Shown here one piece after another: positions 4,160 to 12,175 of a DNA stretch of 14,029 nt. Position 1 is the first letter of the stretch, and each line of letters opens with the position of its first letter. Position numbers and translations under genes: made by a program. Origin of the DNA: Candidatus Woesearchaeota archaeon (GTDB lineage Archaea > Nanobdellota > Nanobdellia > Woesearchaeales > UBA12501); the NCBI GenBank assembly GCA_014729495.1, contig WJJV01000022.1, forward strand, positions 1-14,029, given 5' to 3'. Under the pieces are notes generated by a model. That model made no database searches. It saw only the letters and a list, made by a program, of their open reading frames with translations, and had not been told where the DNA came from.

Positions 4160-6874
4160 TTACCTCTCCAGGAACTCAAGTCCCTCTTCTTTTTTAGGAC
4201 GCTTTATTATATAAAGTATTATAAGTGATATGACTATTATGAAAGCAAGGAGATATAAATATTTTATGTTAAATCTTCTTTCTTTCTCTTCAGCAACTGG
4301 CTCAGGAACCTCTTCAATTATCACCTCTTTCTTCTCTCTTTTCTCTCTGATGTATGTGTCTGCCTGTTCAGATGCTGTGTGATATTGCATTCCATCCACT
4401 GAATATTCTGCAGTGATCTTAGGAAGTATGACAAGACCTGTCATGTTAATGCTTTGGTTTATGGTTATAATATTCTCTGATCCTGGACCCGAATACAGTC
4501 TCTTCTCGCCATCAGGAAGATTAAGAGTCACATATGTCCCTTCATTGCCTTTGTTGAACACAGCAAGCTCTGTCCTGAATATCTGATCTCTTGTCGCATT
4601 CAGAGGCGCTGTGAGGTTGAGGAATATGGCTGGAGTCTCCAGAGAACCAGGTTCCACTTCATTTGTGACACTTGTAGATGTGTCATTGAACAGGTTTCCA
4701 AGAGAATCCCTGAAGTAGACATCAGCTCTGTCAAGTTTCACATTTCCTTGTGTCTTGAATCTCACCATCTCATGATTGTTTATTGTGAATATCTCCTCTG
4801 GTTCCATCCTGTCTATATTATATTCCTCAAATCCCACAAGGTCTGTGCCGTACTGCTTTGGAAAGACGATTCTTATGTCCTCTATTGGCTCATCCTCAGT
4901 ATTTGTTATCTTGTAGTCCACGTTTACAATCTGGCCTTTTGCAATATCCTCTTCATCTATCTCTTTGATTATATCTATGTCCATCTCTTTTGGCTTCACC
5001 CTGATGTTGATATCTGAGGTTATATTGTAGGTCTCATTCTCATAAGCATATATCATCTGGCTGGTTATTGTATAATTGGTCCATTCACTCCTGTCAGGAG
5101 GGTTTATACTATACCTCAAAATGTCTGAAGTCTCAGCAGCAGGCAGGCTTATTATCTTCTTCTTTATGCTGTCTGCAGGATTGAGCTCTTGTCCGATTAC
5201 CTCATATATCTGAATGCTTTCCATCTCTTTCTCAAGAGTATTTTCCAGCTGTAGAGTGATCTCATTTTCTTTATGGTCCACTTCTGCAGACCCTTCTCCT
5301 TGTATGAGCTCATTATCCAGCTCATGAAGTATCCTTATGTGAGATACTGGCTTAACTATGATCCTTCTGTCAAACTCCTCTTTTATTACTTCTCCATACT
5401 GTGTTGAGTATGATACATTAACCTCAACAGTGTATTCTGTCTCAGAATTTACATAAGGCATCTTTATGTACTTATTGAAGAGATCAAGGTATTTTGATGC
5501 ATTTAGCCTGTCAAACCCATACATCTTCTTTCCTGTCCAATGAGAATCTACTGATACATTCAGGTCAGTGAAGTTCAATAGCTCATTAGGATTCACAAGG
5601 TATATCGAAAAATAAGCTGTCTGGCCTGAATTGAATATTTCTCCGTCTTTAGGCACCATGCCTATGTCAATTACCTCATTTTCCACATCAAACTCCAGAA
5701 TTTCTGATTGATCATGGATTACTGGAAGCCCTTCTTTCCTGAAGTCTCCGGATACCCTTATCACATATTCTCCCTCATCAGCAGCCTCAAGCTTCATGAC
5801 AAACAGCTTTCCTCTTGGAGTGGTCATTCCTGACCATGTATGGAAGAAGTCATTTATCCTTGAAAAGACAGGACTGACACTGATATATGATGAATCCCTG
5901 TCAGAAGAATTTGGATATATTCTCAATGATGTTGGTCCTATGTATCTGACTCCTTCAGGAAGATAGAACCTCAGCTCATCTATGCTTGTGGATCTGTTGT
6001 CCTCATAAGTATTGACTACATCTGCCAGGAGCAGCATCTGTTCGCCTGAGTACGCAGGGCTTTTGGACTCCCAGGAGGTCACGTCTGTGCTGCCAGGAGT
6101 GTTCTTAAAATCAGCATCAACAAGATTCAACCTCAGCTCAACAAATGATTCTGCATTGATGGAGATTATTTCAGATTTTAGGTTAGCCTTCTCATAGCCG
6201 TCAAAATAAAGAACATTTGCTCTGAAATCATCATCCACAGGCTTCAGTGCTGTAAGCTTATATTTGAATGTCAGCGATTCTCCTGTCTCAATATCATCCT
6301 GCCAGAAAGCTGTATCCCTTCTTATGATTGAACCATTAGCCAGCGTGATCTTTCTGTCTTTTATTATCCTGACATCAGCTCTGTATTTCAGCGGAACTGA
6401 CAGGTTTATAGCCTCTGGATAAGAATCAATATATGTCACATTATGGGCTTTTCTCTGTCCTGTATTGGTTATGGTAACAGTTATTGTAGCTGTCTTTCCT
6501 ATCACAAACTCATCCTCATCTATTGAGCGCGTGACTTCAACCTCAGGAGCTGATGAGTATACCTCCAGAGAAGCAATCATGTCATTTTCTTCTGGATCAT
6601 ATTCTATAGTTTCTACACAGAATTGATGATACGCATCCTTTATAGTGCAAGAACCATTCCTTACTACCATAAATTCATCACCATATGACAGGATCACCTC
6701 TTCATAAGAATTGACATAGACTACATAGAGCTCATCATTGAACTCAAATGAATCTCCTGAGAAGTATTCTCCGCTTTCTTCAATCGTCCTGTTCTCCTGG
6801 GCAAAAGCAGACAAAGCTGCACTAAGGAATACCAGAACAAGGGTAGCTGCAAATAATATTCTCTTTTTCTTCAT
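4160..6874 (-). CDS. Large secreted, C-terminally anchored surface protein
   Basis: A 904-residue protein with a signal peptide (MKKKRILFAATLVLVFLSAALSAFA, cut near residue 25). Several beta-sandwich modules follow. The first is of the DUF11/CARDB kind, with VTRSIDEDEFVIGKTATITV and TNTGQRKAHNVTYIDSYPEA near 114-155; later repeats near 560-720 carry similar phrases (VDYKITNTEDEPIEDI). Many N-x-S/T sites suggest N-glycosylation. A single membrane span lies near 868-887, followed by a basic and acidic tail (IKRPKKEEGLEFLER), so most of the chain is outside the cell. It has no lipobox cysteine, so it is not an LspA substrate. Its ATG overlaps the preceding stop by four bases (ATGA), with a GAGGATC ribosome site before it. 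It may be an S-layer-like or adhesion/assembly protein; the exact role is unknown. Confidence 0.8.
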   Translation of the reverse strand: MKKKRILFAATLVLVFLSAALSAFAQENRTIEESGEYFSGDSFEFNDELYVVYVNSYEEVILSYGDEFMVVRNGSCTIKDAYHQFCVETIEYDPEENDMIASLEVYSSAPEVEVTRSIDEDEFVIGKTATITVTITNTGQRKAHNVTYIDSYPEAINLSVPLKYRADVRIIKDRKITLANGSIIRRDTAFWQDDIETGESLTFKYKLTALKPVDDDFRANVLYFDGYEKANLKSEIISINAESFVELRLNLVDADFKNTPGSTDVTSWESKSPAYSGEQMLLLADVVNTYEDNRSTSIDELRFYLPEGVRYIGPTSLRIYPNSSDRDSSYISVSPVFSRINDFFHTWSGMTTPRGKLFVMKLEAADEGEYVIRVSGDFRKEGLPVIHDQSEILEFDVENEVIDIGMVPKDGEIFNSGQTAYFSIYLVNPNELLNFTDLNVSVDSHWTGKKMYGFDRLNASKYLDLFNKYIKMPYVNSETEYTVEVNVSYSTQYGEVIKEEFDRRIIVKPVSHIRILHELDNELIQGEGSAEVDHKENEITLQLENTLEKEMESIQIYEVIGQELNPADSIKKKIISLPAAETSDILRYSINPPDRSEWTNYTITSQMIYAYENETYNITSDINIRVKPKEMDIDIIKEIDEEDIAKGQIVNVDYKITNTEDEPIEDIRIVFPKQYGTDLVGFEEYNIDRMEPEEIFTINNHEMVRFKTQGNVKLDRADVYFRDSLGNLFNDTSTSVTNEVEPGSLETPAIFLNLTAPLNATRDQIFRTELAVFNKGNEGTYVTLNLPDGEKRLYSGPGSENIITINQSINMTGLVILPKITAEYSVDGMQYHTASEQADTYIREKREKKEVIIEEVPEPVAEEKERRFNIKYLYLLAFIIVISLIILYIIKRPKKEEGLEFLER

Positions 6875-7557
6875 GTTTGGATCCTCGATTCAATCATGTC
6901 AACAGCTGATTCCGGAACAATCTTGATGAACCTGAAGAGCATAGTCTCAGGATAGACCTCTATATTGCCATTCTTGAACTCTTTTATTATGAATGCTGGT
7001 CCGCTCTCCTGGGATGCGCCTCCCAGAAGAAGGAAGAACATTGATGCCCTGATATCCTGTTCTGAGGGTATCTCCTCCTCAAGCTGCTGCATGACTCTAT
7101 CATGGTACTCATCAGGAATCTCTGCCTGCTCCAGAGACTTGTCAATAAGCCATGCTCTCAAATCATCATTGTGCAATGCTTCTACAGCATCTTCCTTTGT
7201 GAAGCCGGAATCAGCTATCTCGCCTTCTGCCAGAGAGTCAAATGTATCCATGCTTACAAGAAATACCTTGTAGTTCTTTCCTACAATGGAGTCATATCCT
7301 GAACTGTCCAGAAGCTGCTGGTATACTGCAGCCTCCTCTGATGTTATGGGCTCAGGCTCTGTAGGATGCATAAGATTCTTGGCTCCTGCAAGTATATCGC
7401 CTTCTTCAACAAGAAGAAAAAGATTAGGCTCTTCAGGGAACTTCTCCTTGAAATCATTGGCATCCATCACAGCCAGTATACCAAAGATAGATATCACAAT
7501 AACAGCTGCTATGCTGATTATTGATAGGATCTTGAGTGTTTCCCTTAAATAACCCAT
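6871..7557 (-). CDS. Membrane-anchored protein of unknown function
   Basis: A 228-residue protein that I do not recognise. A short cytoplasmic N-terminus (MGYLRETLK) leads into one membrane span at about 8-30, and the remainder (31-228) is acidic and probably extracellular. It is largely helical from about 120 to 175, with a short C-terminal beta segment near 185-215. It is first in the operon with the large surface protein, overlapping it by ATGA, so the two are probably made in balanced amounts and may form one envelope complex. The start is supported by AGGTGT a few bases upstream (7561-7566 on the opposite strand) and a TATA-like run (TTTAAAAA) near 7592-7600. Confidence 0.75.
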   Translation of the reverse strand: MGYLRETLKILSIISIAAVIVISIFGILAVMDANDFKEKFPEEPNLFLLVEEGDILAGAKNLMHPTEPEPITSEEAAVYQQLLDSSGYDSIVGKNYKVFLVSMDTFDSLAEGEIADSGFTKEDAVEALHNDDLRAWLIDKSLEQAEIPDEYHDRVMQQLEEEIPSEQDIRASMFFLLLGGASQESGPAFIIKEFKNGNIEVYPETMLFRFIKIVPESAVDMIESRIQT

Positions 7558-7603
7558 TTTACACCTCTTTTAGGGTTTTGTATGAAGTCTTGTTTTTAAA
7601 TAT
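7558..7603 (-). promoter_or_regulatory. Promoter and ribosome site of the envelope operon
   Basis: On the minus strand AATATTTAAAAACA (about 7591-7603) is a TATA-like element about 40 bases from the ATG. It is followed by AGGTGT just before ATG 7557. The longer spacing and clear ribosome site contrast with the leaderless promoters elsewhere in the window. Confidence 0.5.
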
Positions 7604-7621
7604 TGTGATATATGGGCTTAT

Positions 7622-7662
7622 AGATCATACTGCAGTCATGATAACTTAGCAGATGTTATGAT
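7622..7662 (-). terminator. Hairpin downstream of the hydrolase operon
   Basis: AGATCATA (7622-7629) pairs perfectly with TATGATCT (7655-7662), with CTGC/GCAG pairing nested inside. It lies about 50 bases beyond the stop of the alpha/beta hydrolase and upstream of the envelope operon promoter. A transcript-end structure is the simplest reading; no T-run is evident. Confidence 0.3.
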
Positions 7663-7712
7663 CTGATGTATCATGAGCATGACAATTGAATAGTCAGTTA
7701 TGCTGATTCCAG

Positions 7713-8480
7713 CTATCTTAGGTTCCTGACAAGCCAGTCAATCAGGATATCCAGAAGCTGTTCCCTATGGCTGTCTCCTGTGATCCTATGGTCTGCTCCA
7801 TCTATAAGCTCCAGCTGTCTGGGTTCTGGAGCATGATTGAATAGCTCTCTGGCATCCTGGAAAGGGACTCTTGGATCATCTGTTCCATGCATTATCAGGA
7901 CAGGGCATCTGATCGCTTTTATGCTCTTGATTATGTCATGATTCTCTGCATCATGCAGGAACTCAGAGCTTATCTCATTCAGGTTATGCATCTGGACATA
8001 TCCTTTCCTTTTCCATTCATCCTGCTGATACTTGTCAAAATACGAATCAATGAACTCTTTTGTGTCTGCTCTTGCTGCTATTGTGACCAGAGCCTTGACT
8101 TTCCTGCTGCCTGAAGAGAATAGTACAGCATCGATTCCTCCCATAGAATGCCCTACAATACCTATCCTGTCGCTGTCAATCTGTTCAGACGAATCCATAA
8201 ACCTGAACGCTGAATCAATATCATCTATCTCCTGGCTTATTGTAAGATCCCTGAAGTTTCCCTGGCTCTCACCTCTTCCAGAGAAATCAAATCTCAGCAC
8301 AGCAAACCCTGCCCGGGATATCACATCCCACAGGTTGAATATTAGCTCATTATCCTTATTGTCATGGAATGTGTGGCATATTATCACTGCAGGAAACTGG
8401 CCTTCTTCATCAGGTATTCTAAGAACACCATGGAGAACATCTCCCTTATTGTTCTCAAACTCAACTCTTTTTGTTATCAT
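7713..8480 (-). CDS. Alpha/beta hydrolase (serine hydrolase)
   Basis: A 255-residue soluble protein with the complete serine-hydrolase triad. The nucleophile elbow GHSMGG is at 110-115 (S112), an aspartate is at HGTDD (D201 or D202), and the histidine is in GADHRI (H231). HTFHDNKD (36-43) supplies the oxyanion loop. FDFSGRGESQG (64-74) is typical of esterase/peptidase-like members. A helical cap is suggested at about 140-185. The family includes carboxylesterases, acyl hydrolases and peptidases; the substrate cannot be assigned. It is third in an operon, 21 bases after the ITPase-like gene. Housekeeping hydrolysis of metabolites or lipids would fit the company it keeps. Confidence 0.88.
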   Translation of the reverse strand: MITKRVEFENNKGDVLHGVLRIPDEEGQFPAVIICHTFHDNKDNELIFNLWDVISRAGFAVLRFDFSGRGESQGNFRDLTISQEIDDIDSAFRFMDSSEQIDSDRIGIVGHSMGGIDAVLFSSGSRKVKALVTIAARADTKEFIDSYFDKYQQDEWKRKGYVQMHNLNEISSEFLHDAENHDIIKSIKAIRCPVLIMHGTDDPRVPFQDARELFNHAPEPRQLELIDGADHRITGDSHREQLLDILIDWLVRNLR

Positions 8481-8501
8481 CAGAAGCAGTATGGTCTGTC
8501 T

Positions 8502-9062
8502 TTATTTATATCTTTCCTTAAGAAATCTGCCAAGCTTCCTGAAGGCCTGCCCTCTGTGAGATATCCTGTTCTTCTCCTCAACAGGCACGCTTGAGATGAC
8601 TTTTTCTTGGCCATCTGCAATGAATATCCTCATGTACGGAAGCACATCCTTTTCCTCGTCATGGACTTCTTCTGTTATCTTTCCTTTCATAACTCCATCA
8701 AATACTATCGGATCATTGCCAGGCTCGCAGTAGCTGACTGCTGTCCGAAAATATGCTTTCCTTGACTTTCCTTTGAGAAGCCTCATTATTCCTTCATAGC
8801 CTATGCCATTGAACACAAACTTAGGATTTGGACCAGGGAAATTCTTGTATGCCTCAAAGAATATGCCTGTGTCATCAACGCAGACAGGCGTCATGAGCAT
8901 GCCTGCTGCATGCTTTGCTTTTGCCTTTGCAATGGAATCAATATCCCCTTCAGGCTCAGGAAGCTCAATATCCTTCTGCTCAGCTTCAATTCCGAATTCA
9001 GAGAGTATATTCTTTACTTCTTCATATTTGTGCTTGTTTGAAGTCACAAAAGAAATATTCAT
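8502..9062 (-). CDS. Ham1/RdgB-like nucleoside triphosphate pyrophosphatase, divergent
   Basis: A 186-residue protein of the ITPase (Ham1) family, which hydrolyses non-canonical purine triphosphates such as ITP and XTP to keep them out of DNA and RNA. The N-terminal TSNKHKYEEV (7-16), the metal-binding VDDTGIFFEAYKNFPGP (62-78) and the C-terminal SHRGQAFRKL (168-177) are all present. The segment that normally reads GFGYDP or GFGWDP is replaced by VLPYMRIFIADG (about 140-151), losing a highly conserved, substrate-contacting stretch. It overlaps the HAD gene by four bases and precedes the alpha/beta hydrolase by 21 bases. Activity or substrate range may therefore differ from classical RdgB. Confidence 0.88.
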   Translation of the reverse strand: MNISFVTSNKHKYEEVKNILSEFGIEAEQKDIELPEPEGDIDSIAKAKAKHAAGMLMTPVCVDDTGIFFEAYKNFPGPNPKFVFNGIGYEGIMRLLKGKSRKAYFRTAVSYCEPGNDPIVFDGVMKGKITEEVHDEEKDVLPYMRIFIADGQEKVISSVPVEEKNRISHRGQAFRKLGRFLKERYK

Positions 9063-9706
9063 TTTAGCTTTGGCACGACATCCTTGACCTGGGTCAGGTC
9101 CAGGATCTTGTTTGGATATTCTCTCTTGTCTTTCCTGTCAACAAGAACTGAGCTTATTCCAGCAGCTTCTGCACCCACCATATCAGACTCTATGCTGTCT
9201 CCGACCATCACTGCCTCGTCTTTGGTGACCTTAAGCTTCTTGAGGATGTGCTGGAACATCTTCTTGTCTGTCTTCAGCAGTCCGGTTTCATAAGACAGGG
9301 CGATGACATCAAAGTATTTCCTGAGATCATATTTGTCTATGACCTCATTTACGCTGAAACAGTCTGTGCTTGCCACAAGCGCGAGCCTGTATTTCTTCTT
9401 GAGTTCTGTCAGGGCATCTAATGTTTCAGGATAAGGTTTTGCAAGAAGCTTGTTCTTATTCCATACTCCTACCAGCTTCTCATATACAAAATCAGGAGGG
9501 TTTAAGCTGAACTCCTGGGACACTTTCCTGAATCCTTCAGATAGGCTGTCAAAATACTCTGTCATGAATGCTTTCTCAAACTTTGGAGCGAACTCAGAGA
9601 ATGGAGCCTTTATCCTGAAGAAGTACTTTGCCTGCTTGAAAGGAGAAGGATTGACTCCCTGCTCCATCAATGTTCCCCAAAAGTCGAATATTATTGCTTT
9701 TATCAT
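9059..9706 (-). CDS. HAD-superfamily hydrolase
   Basis: A 215-residue HAD protein with the nucleophile at D8 in FDFWGTL (7-13), motif II at S113/T114 (VASTD), motif III at K145 (GLLKTDKKMF) and motif IV GDSIESD (D170, D175). A helical cap occupies about 16-90, as in the haloacid dehalogenase/phosphoglycolate phosphatase group. The second position of the usual DxD box is tryptophan (D8-F-W10), seen in some HAD groups, which removes the usual acid/base aspartate. It is the first gene of a three-gene operon and overlaps the next by ATGA. AGGAAA (9715-9720 on the opposite strand) is a fair ribosome site for ATG 9706. The substrate is unknown; the neighbours suggest removal of unwanted phosphorylated metabolites. 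Confidence 0.88.
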   Translation of the reverse strand: MIKAIIFDFWGTLMEQGVNPSPFKQAKYFFRIKAPFSEFAPKFEKAFMTEYFDSLSEGFRKVSQEFSLNPPDFVYEKLVGVWNKNKLLAKPYPETLDALTELKKKYRLALVASTDCFSVNEVIDKYDLRKYFDVIALSYETGLLKTDKKMFQHILKKLKVTKDEAVMVGDSIESDMVGAEAAGISSVLVDRKDKREYPNKILDLTQVKDVVPKLK

Positions 9707-9732
9707 TTTGATTATTTCCTGAATTATTCAGC

Positions 9733-9767
9733 TAAAATCCCGACTTGCAAGCCTTGTCTGGCAAAAT
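9733..9767. repeat. Degenerate copy of the intergenic hairpin motif
   Basis: The stretch CCCGACTTGCAAGCC, then TTGTCTGGCA, closely matches the hairpin at 2501-2535 (GCCGACTCGCAAGCT, then CGTCTGGCA) in the same plus-strand orientation. Both keep a GAC...GTC stem with a bulged T before GG. The outer stem is intact in the first copy and lost here. It lies 11 bases beyond the 3' end of the tRNA-Ala gene and in the leader of the HAD gene. Confidence 0.5.
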
Positions 9768-9778
9768 AAACTTTTCCA

Positions 9779-9850
9779 TGGACTCGCCGGGAGTCGAACC
9801 CGGAGTCCCCGCATAGCCAATGCGATGTCATACCATTAAACCACGAGCCC
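9779..9850 (-). tRNA. tRNA-Ala (anticodon GGC)
   Basis: The cloverleaf is complete. The acceptor stem GGGCTCG pairs with CGAGTCC and includes a G3-T70 pair, the classic alanine identity element. The discriminator is A73. The anticodon stem TCGCA/TGCGG holds the loop TTGGCTA, giving anticodon GGC for GCC/GCT codons. The T arm is CCGGG-TTCGACT-CCCGG. CCA is not encoded (TGG follows A73), so it is added after transcription. Position 37 is T rather than the usual purine. The D arm is TGGTTTAATGGTATGAC. The gene starts nine bases after the histone stop codon; ACATAAAACT inside the end of the histone gene (about 9872-9881) could be its TATA box. Confidence 0.92.
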
Positions 9851-9859
9851 AACTTATGA

Positions 9860-10075
9860 TCATTTAGCAGCCAGTTTTATGTCCCCTTCCTGCACTGTCT
9901 TTCTTCCTGAGTGCTTGGCAATCCTTGCTGCCTGCTCACCTACCTTTAGTGCAGTGTCCTGCAGGACATCTGTGAATGCGTCAACTGCGTCAGCTGACAC
10001 TCTCTTTGCTCCGGCATTAAGCAGTATCCTTGCTACAGGAGCTTTAGGGATTATTGTCATTCTTCTCTGAGCCAT
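9860..10075 (-). CDS. Archaeal histone
   Basis: A 71-residue single histone fold of the HMf type, near the usual 66-70 residues. It opens MAQRRMTIIPKAPVARILLNAG, continues with the dimer helix VSADAVDAFTDVLQDTALK (26-44), and ends with the near-invariant HSGRKTVQEGDIKLAAK (55-71). Such histones form dimers and longer stacks that wrap DNA without acidic tails. ATG 10075 has GGGGTG (10083-10088 on the opposite strand) seven bases upstream. It is divergent from gltX, sharing a promoter region with a palindromic TTTATAAA, and sits directly upstream of tRNA-Ala on the same strand. A second, shorter histone-fold protein is encoded at 12176. Confidence 0.95.
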   Translation of the reverse strand: MAQRRMTIIPKAPVARILLNAGAKRVSADAVDAFTDVLQDTALKVGEQAARIAKHSGRKTVQEGDIKLAAK

Positions 10076-10107
10076 ATTATCACACCCCTCTGATTATGAT
10101 ATGCTTG

Positions 10108-10172
10108 ATTTATAAGAGTTACTTTATAAATCTTTTGTTTGACTCTTTATTCCCAAGAATAACATTTAAAAA
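10108..10172. promoter_or_regulatory. Shared histone/gltX promoter region
   Basis: Two TATA boxes lie in the divergent gap: GATTTATAAG (about 10109-10118) and the palindromic CTTTATAAATC (10122-10132), readable on either strand. A third, CATTTAAAAAC (10162-10172), fits a start at or near ATG 10195. For the histone, the distal box puts transcription about 25 bases from the ATG and leaves the GGGGTG site in the leader. Confidence 0.55.
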
Positions 10173-10194
10173 CAAGAGCATCTGGGGGTCTTAT

Positions 10195-11892
10195 ATGACA
10201 GAACAAGCAAAAAAGATCATAAGGAAGCACGCGCTCCTTAATGCCTTCAGATACGGCAAGGCAGAGCCTGGAAAGATAATCGGCAAGGTCCTTGGAGAAG
10301 AGCCTGACCTGAAGAATGACATGGATTCCCTGAAAAGCTGGATAGGTGATGCTGTTGTTGAGGTTAACAAGCTGTCTGAAGAGCAGATAAAGAAAGAGCT
10401 TGAGGAGAATTCTCCTGATATGCTTGAGAAGAAAGAGGAAACCAAAAAGGATCTTCCTGATCTAAAAGAGATCAGCAGACAGGTTGTCATGAGATTCGAG
10501 CCATCACCTTCTGGCCCCCTTCATATAGGCCATGCATATGTTTTAGGACTAATAGCTGAATATGCGAGAAGGTATAAAGCAAAGCTGATACTCAGGCTCG
10601 CAGACACTAATCCTGCAAATATTGATACGATCTCCTATGATCAGATACCAAAGGATGCTGAATGGCTTACTGATGGAGGTGTATCTGAGGTCATAGTGCA
10701 GTCAGACAATCTTGAGACCTATTATCAGCATGCTCGTGACATGATAGAGAAAGGTCATGCTTATATATGCACATGCTCTGCTGAGGAGTTTAGAGAGCTT
10801 GCCCAGAGAAAAGAGGAATGCTCCTGCAGAGGCAATACTTCTGAGAAAAACGCCGAGCTGTGGAAGATGATGTCCACAAAGTTCAAGGAAGGCGAGGCAG
10901 TGATGAGGTTCAAGACAGACATGAAGCATAAGAATCCTGCTATGAGAGACTTTCCTCTTATGAGGATAAATGATGATGAGCACCCAAGACAGGGAAAGAA
11001 GTATCGTGTCTGGCCTCTGATGAACTTCTCAGTCGCTGTAGATGATTATGAACAAGGAATGACCCATATCCTTAGAGCCAAGGATCATGCAGACAATGCA
11101 AAGAGGCAGGAGTACATACAGCACGCTATGGGCTGGCCTGTCCCTCAGACACAGTTCGTGGGAAGGATAAATTTCCTTGATCTTGAGGTATCATGCTCAA
11201 AGACCAGAGCAAGGATAGATAAAGGAGAGTTTGACAACTGGGATGATATAAGGCTTCCTTTTCTCATGGCAATGAAGAGAAGAGGATTCCAGCCAGGAGC
11301 TTTTATCAGGTATTCTCTAAGCGTAGGTGTCAGCCTTTCTGACAAGAAAGTATCCAATGATGAGTTCTTCAAGGCACTGTATGCATTCAACAAGGACATG
11401 ATAGATCCGGTCTCAAACAGGTATTTCTTTGTGGATCAGCCTGTTGAGGTGGTGATTGAAGGAGCGCCTGAGCAGGACATAGAGCTTGACCTTCATCCTG
11501 ATAACAAAAAAGGCGGAAGAATATTCAATGCGGATGACAGATTCTTTCTCGCAAAGAGCGACCTTGACAGCATAAAGGAAGGCGAGCTTGTCAGGCTTAT
11601 GGACTGCTTTAATATAAGGAAAAAGGAAGAAAAGCTTTTGTTTGATTCTCTGGATTATGAGAAGTATAAAGGTAATGGAAAGAAGATAATACACTGGCTT
11701 CCTGCAGGCAAGAGGGATGACTTGTTTGAGGTTGAGGTAATAATGCCTGACAACAGCAGGGTGACAGGTCTTGGAGAAGAGGCAATGAAGAAGCTGAAGA
11801 CAGGCGACATTGTCCAGCTTGAACGCTTTGGCTTCTGCAGGCTTGATGAAGAGCAGGGAAACAGGCTGATATTCTGGTTTGCGCATAAATGA
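10195..11892 (+). CDS. gltX: Archaeal glutamyl-tRNA synthetase
   Basis: A 565-residue class I synthetase of the archaeal/eukaryotic GlnRS-like type. After an N-terminal helical extension (1-90) come RFEPSPSGPLHIGH (100-113, HIGH at 110-113) and a cysteine-rich zinc-site candidate, C192, C194, C209 and C211. The KMSKS equivalent is VSCSKTR (332-338), followed by WDDIRLP. The C-terminus has the beta-barrel tRNA-binding domains. It charges tRNA-Glu and, if it is non-discriminating, also tRNA-Gln, for later amidation by GatDE. The frame is open back to 10054, but ATG 10195 is chosen because GGGGGT (10184-10189) is just upstream and the earlier part would overlap the promoters. Nested palindromes follow the stop. 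Confidence 0.95.
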   Translation: MTEQAKKIIRKHALLNAFRYGKAEPGKIIGKVLGEEPDLKNDMDSLKSWIGDAVVEVNKLSEEQIKKELEENSPDMLEKKEETKKDLPDLKEISRQVVMRFEPSPSGPLHIGHAYVLGLIAEYARRYKAKLILRLADTNPANIDTISYDQIPKDAEWLTDGGVSEVIVQSDNLETYYQHARDMIEKGHAYICTCSAEEFRELAQRKEECSCRGNTSEKNAELWKMMSTKFKEGEAVMRFKTDMKHKNPAMRDFPLMRINDDEHPRQGKKYRVWPLMNFSVAVDDYEQGMTHILRAKDHADNAKRQEYIQHAMGWPVPQTQFVGRINFLDLEVSCSKTRARIDKGEFDNWDDIRLPFLMAMKRRGFQPGAFIRYSLSVGVSLSDKKVSNDEFFKALYAFNKDMIDPVSNRYFFVDQPVEVVIEGAPEQDIELDLHPDNKKGGRIFNADDRFFLAKSDLDSIKEGELVRLMDCFNIRKKEEKLLFDSLDYEKYKGNGKKIIHWLPAGKRDDLFEVEVIMPDNSRVTGLGEEAMKKLKTGDIVQLERFGFCRLDEEQGNRLIFWFAHK

Positions 11893-12065
11893 ACTCAATA
11901 TCCTTCCATGGAGATATTCTATAGAATATAACATAATGGGGATTTTTTCCTTGGCTGATATCTTAATTTCTGATATTTTAATTTCCTTGGTCTATTTAAA
12001 TCTAACCTTTGAATTCACCACTCAAACAGCCTAAAAAGCCCGAATTCTAGGTCTGGAACAGAAAA
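11893..12065. other. Palindrome-rich gap after gltX
   Basis: No gene is visible. Right after the stop, AATATC (11897-11902) and GATATT (11913-11918) flank the inner palindrome TCCATGGA (11905-11912). A second perfect palindrome, TATTCTATAGAATA (11915-11928), overlaps its right arm. A T-run (11943-11948) follows, so this may be the gltX terminator region. Then TGATATCTTAATTTC (11956-11970) is repeated in tandem at 11971-11985 with one mismatch. The repeat pair lies between two TTTCCTTGG copies 36 bases apart. A weak match to the hairpin motif (GCCCGAATTCTAGGTCTGGA, about 12037-12056) is not convincing. Confidence 0.5.
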
Positions 12066-12120
12066 CTTTATATATAAGCTTAGTCTTGATTTTAATCATA
12101 AACCTTTAATTCAAAGGTTT
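12066..12120 (+). promoter_or_regulatory. Promoter and leader hairpin of the mini histone-fold gene
   Basis: CTTTATATATAAG (12066-12078) is a strong, near-palindromic TATA box. It predicts transcription from about 12097, giving a leader of roughly 80 bases, the longest in the window. The leader begins with a perfect hairpin, AAACCTTT (12100-12107) with AAAGGTTT (12113-12120), that could protect the 5' end or act as a regulatory site. A related AACCTTTGAATTC occurs upstream at about 12004-12016. Confidence 0.6.
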
Positions 12121-12175
12121 TAAGGGCTCTCGAATCAACGGGGGTAATATTCAAAAACATAGATGGGGTGAACAA

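Noticed and set aside
10054..10194. 47-codon N-terminal extension of gltX
   Set aside because: It overlaps the histone start and the shared promoters. ATG 10195 has a ribosome site and matches the family's N-terminus.
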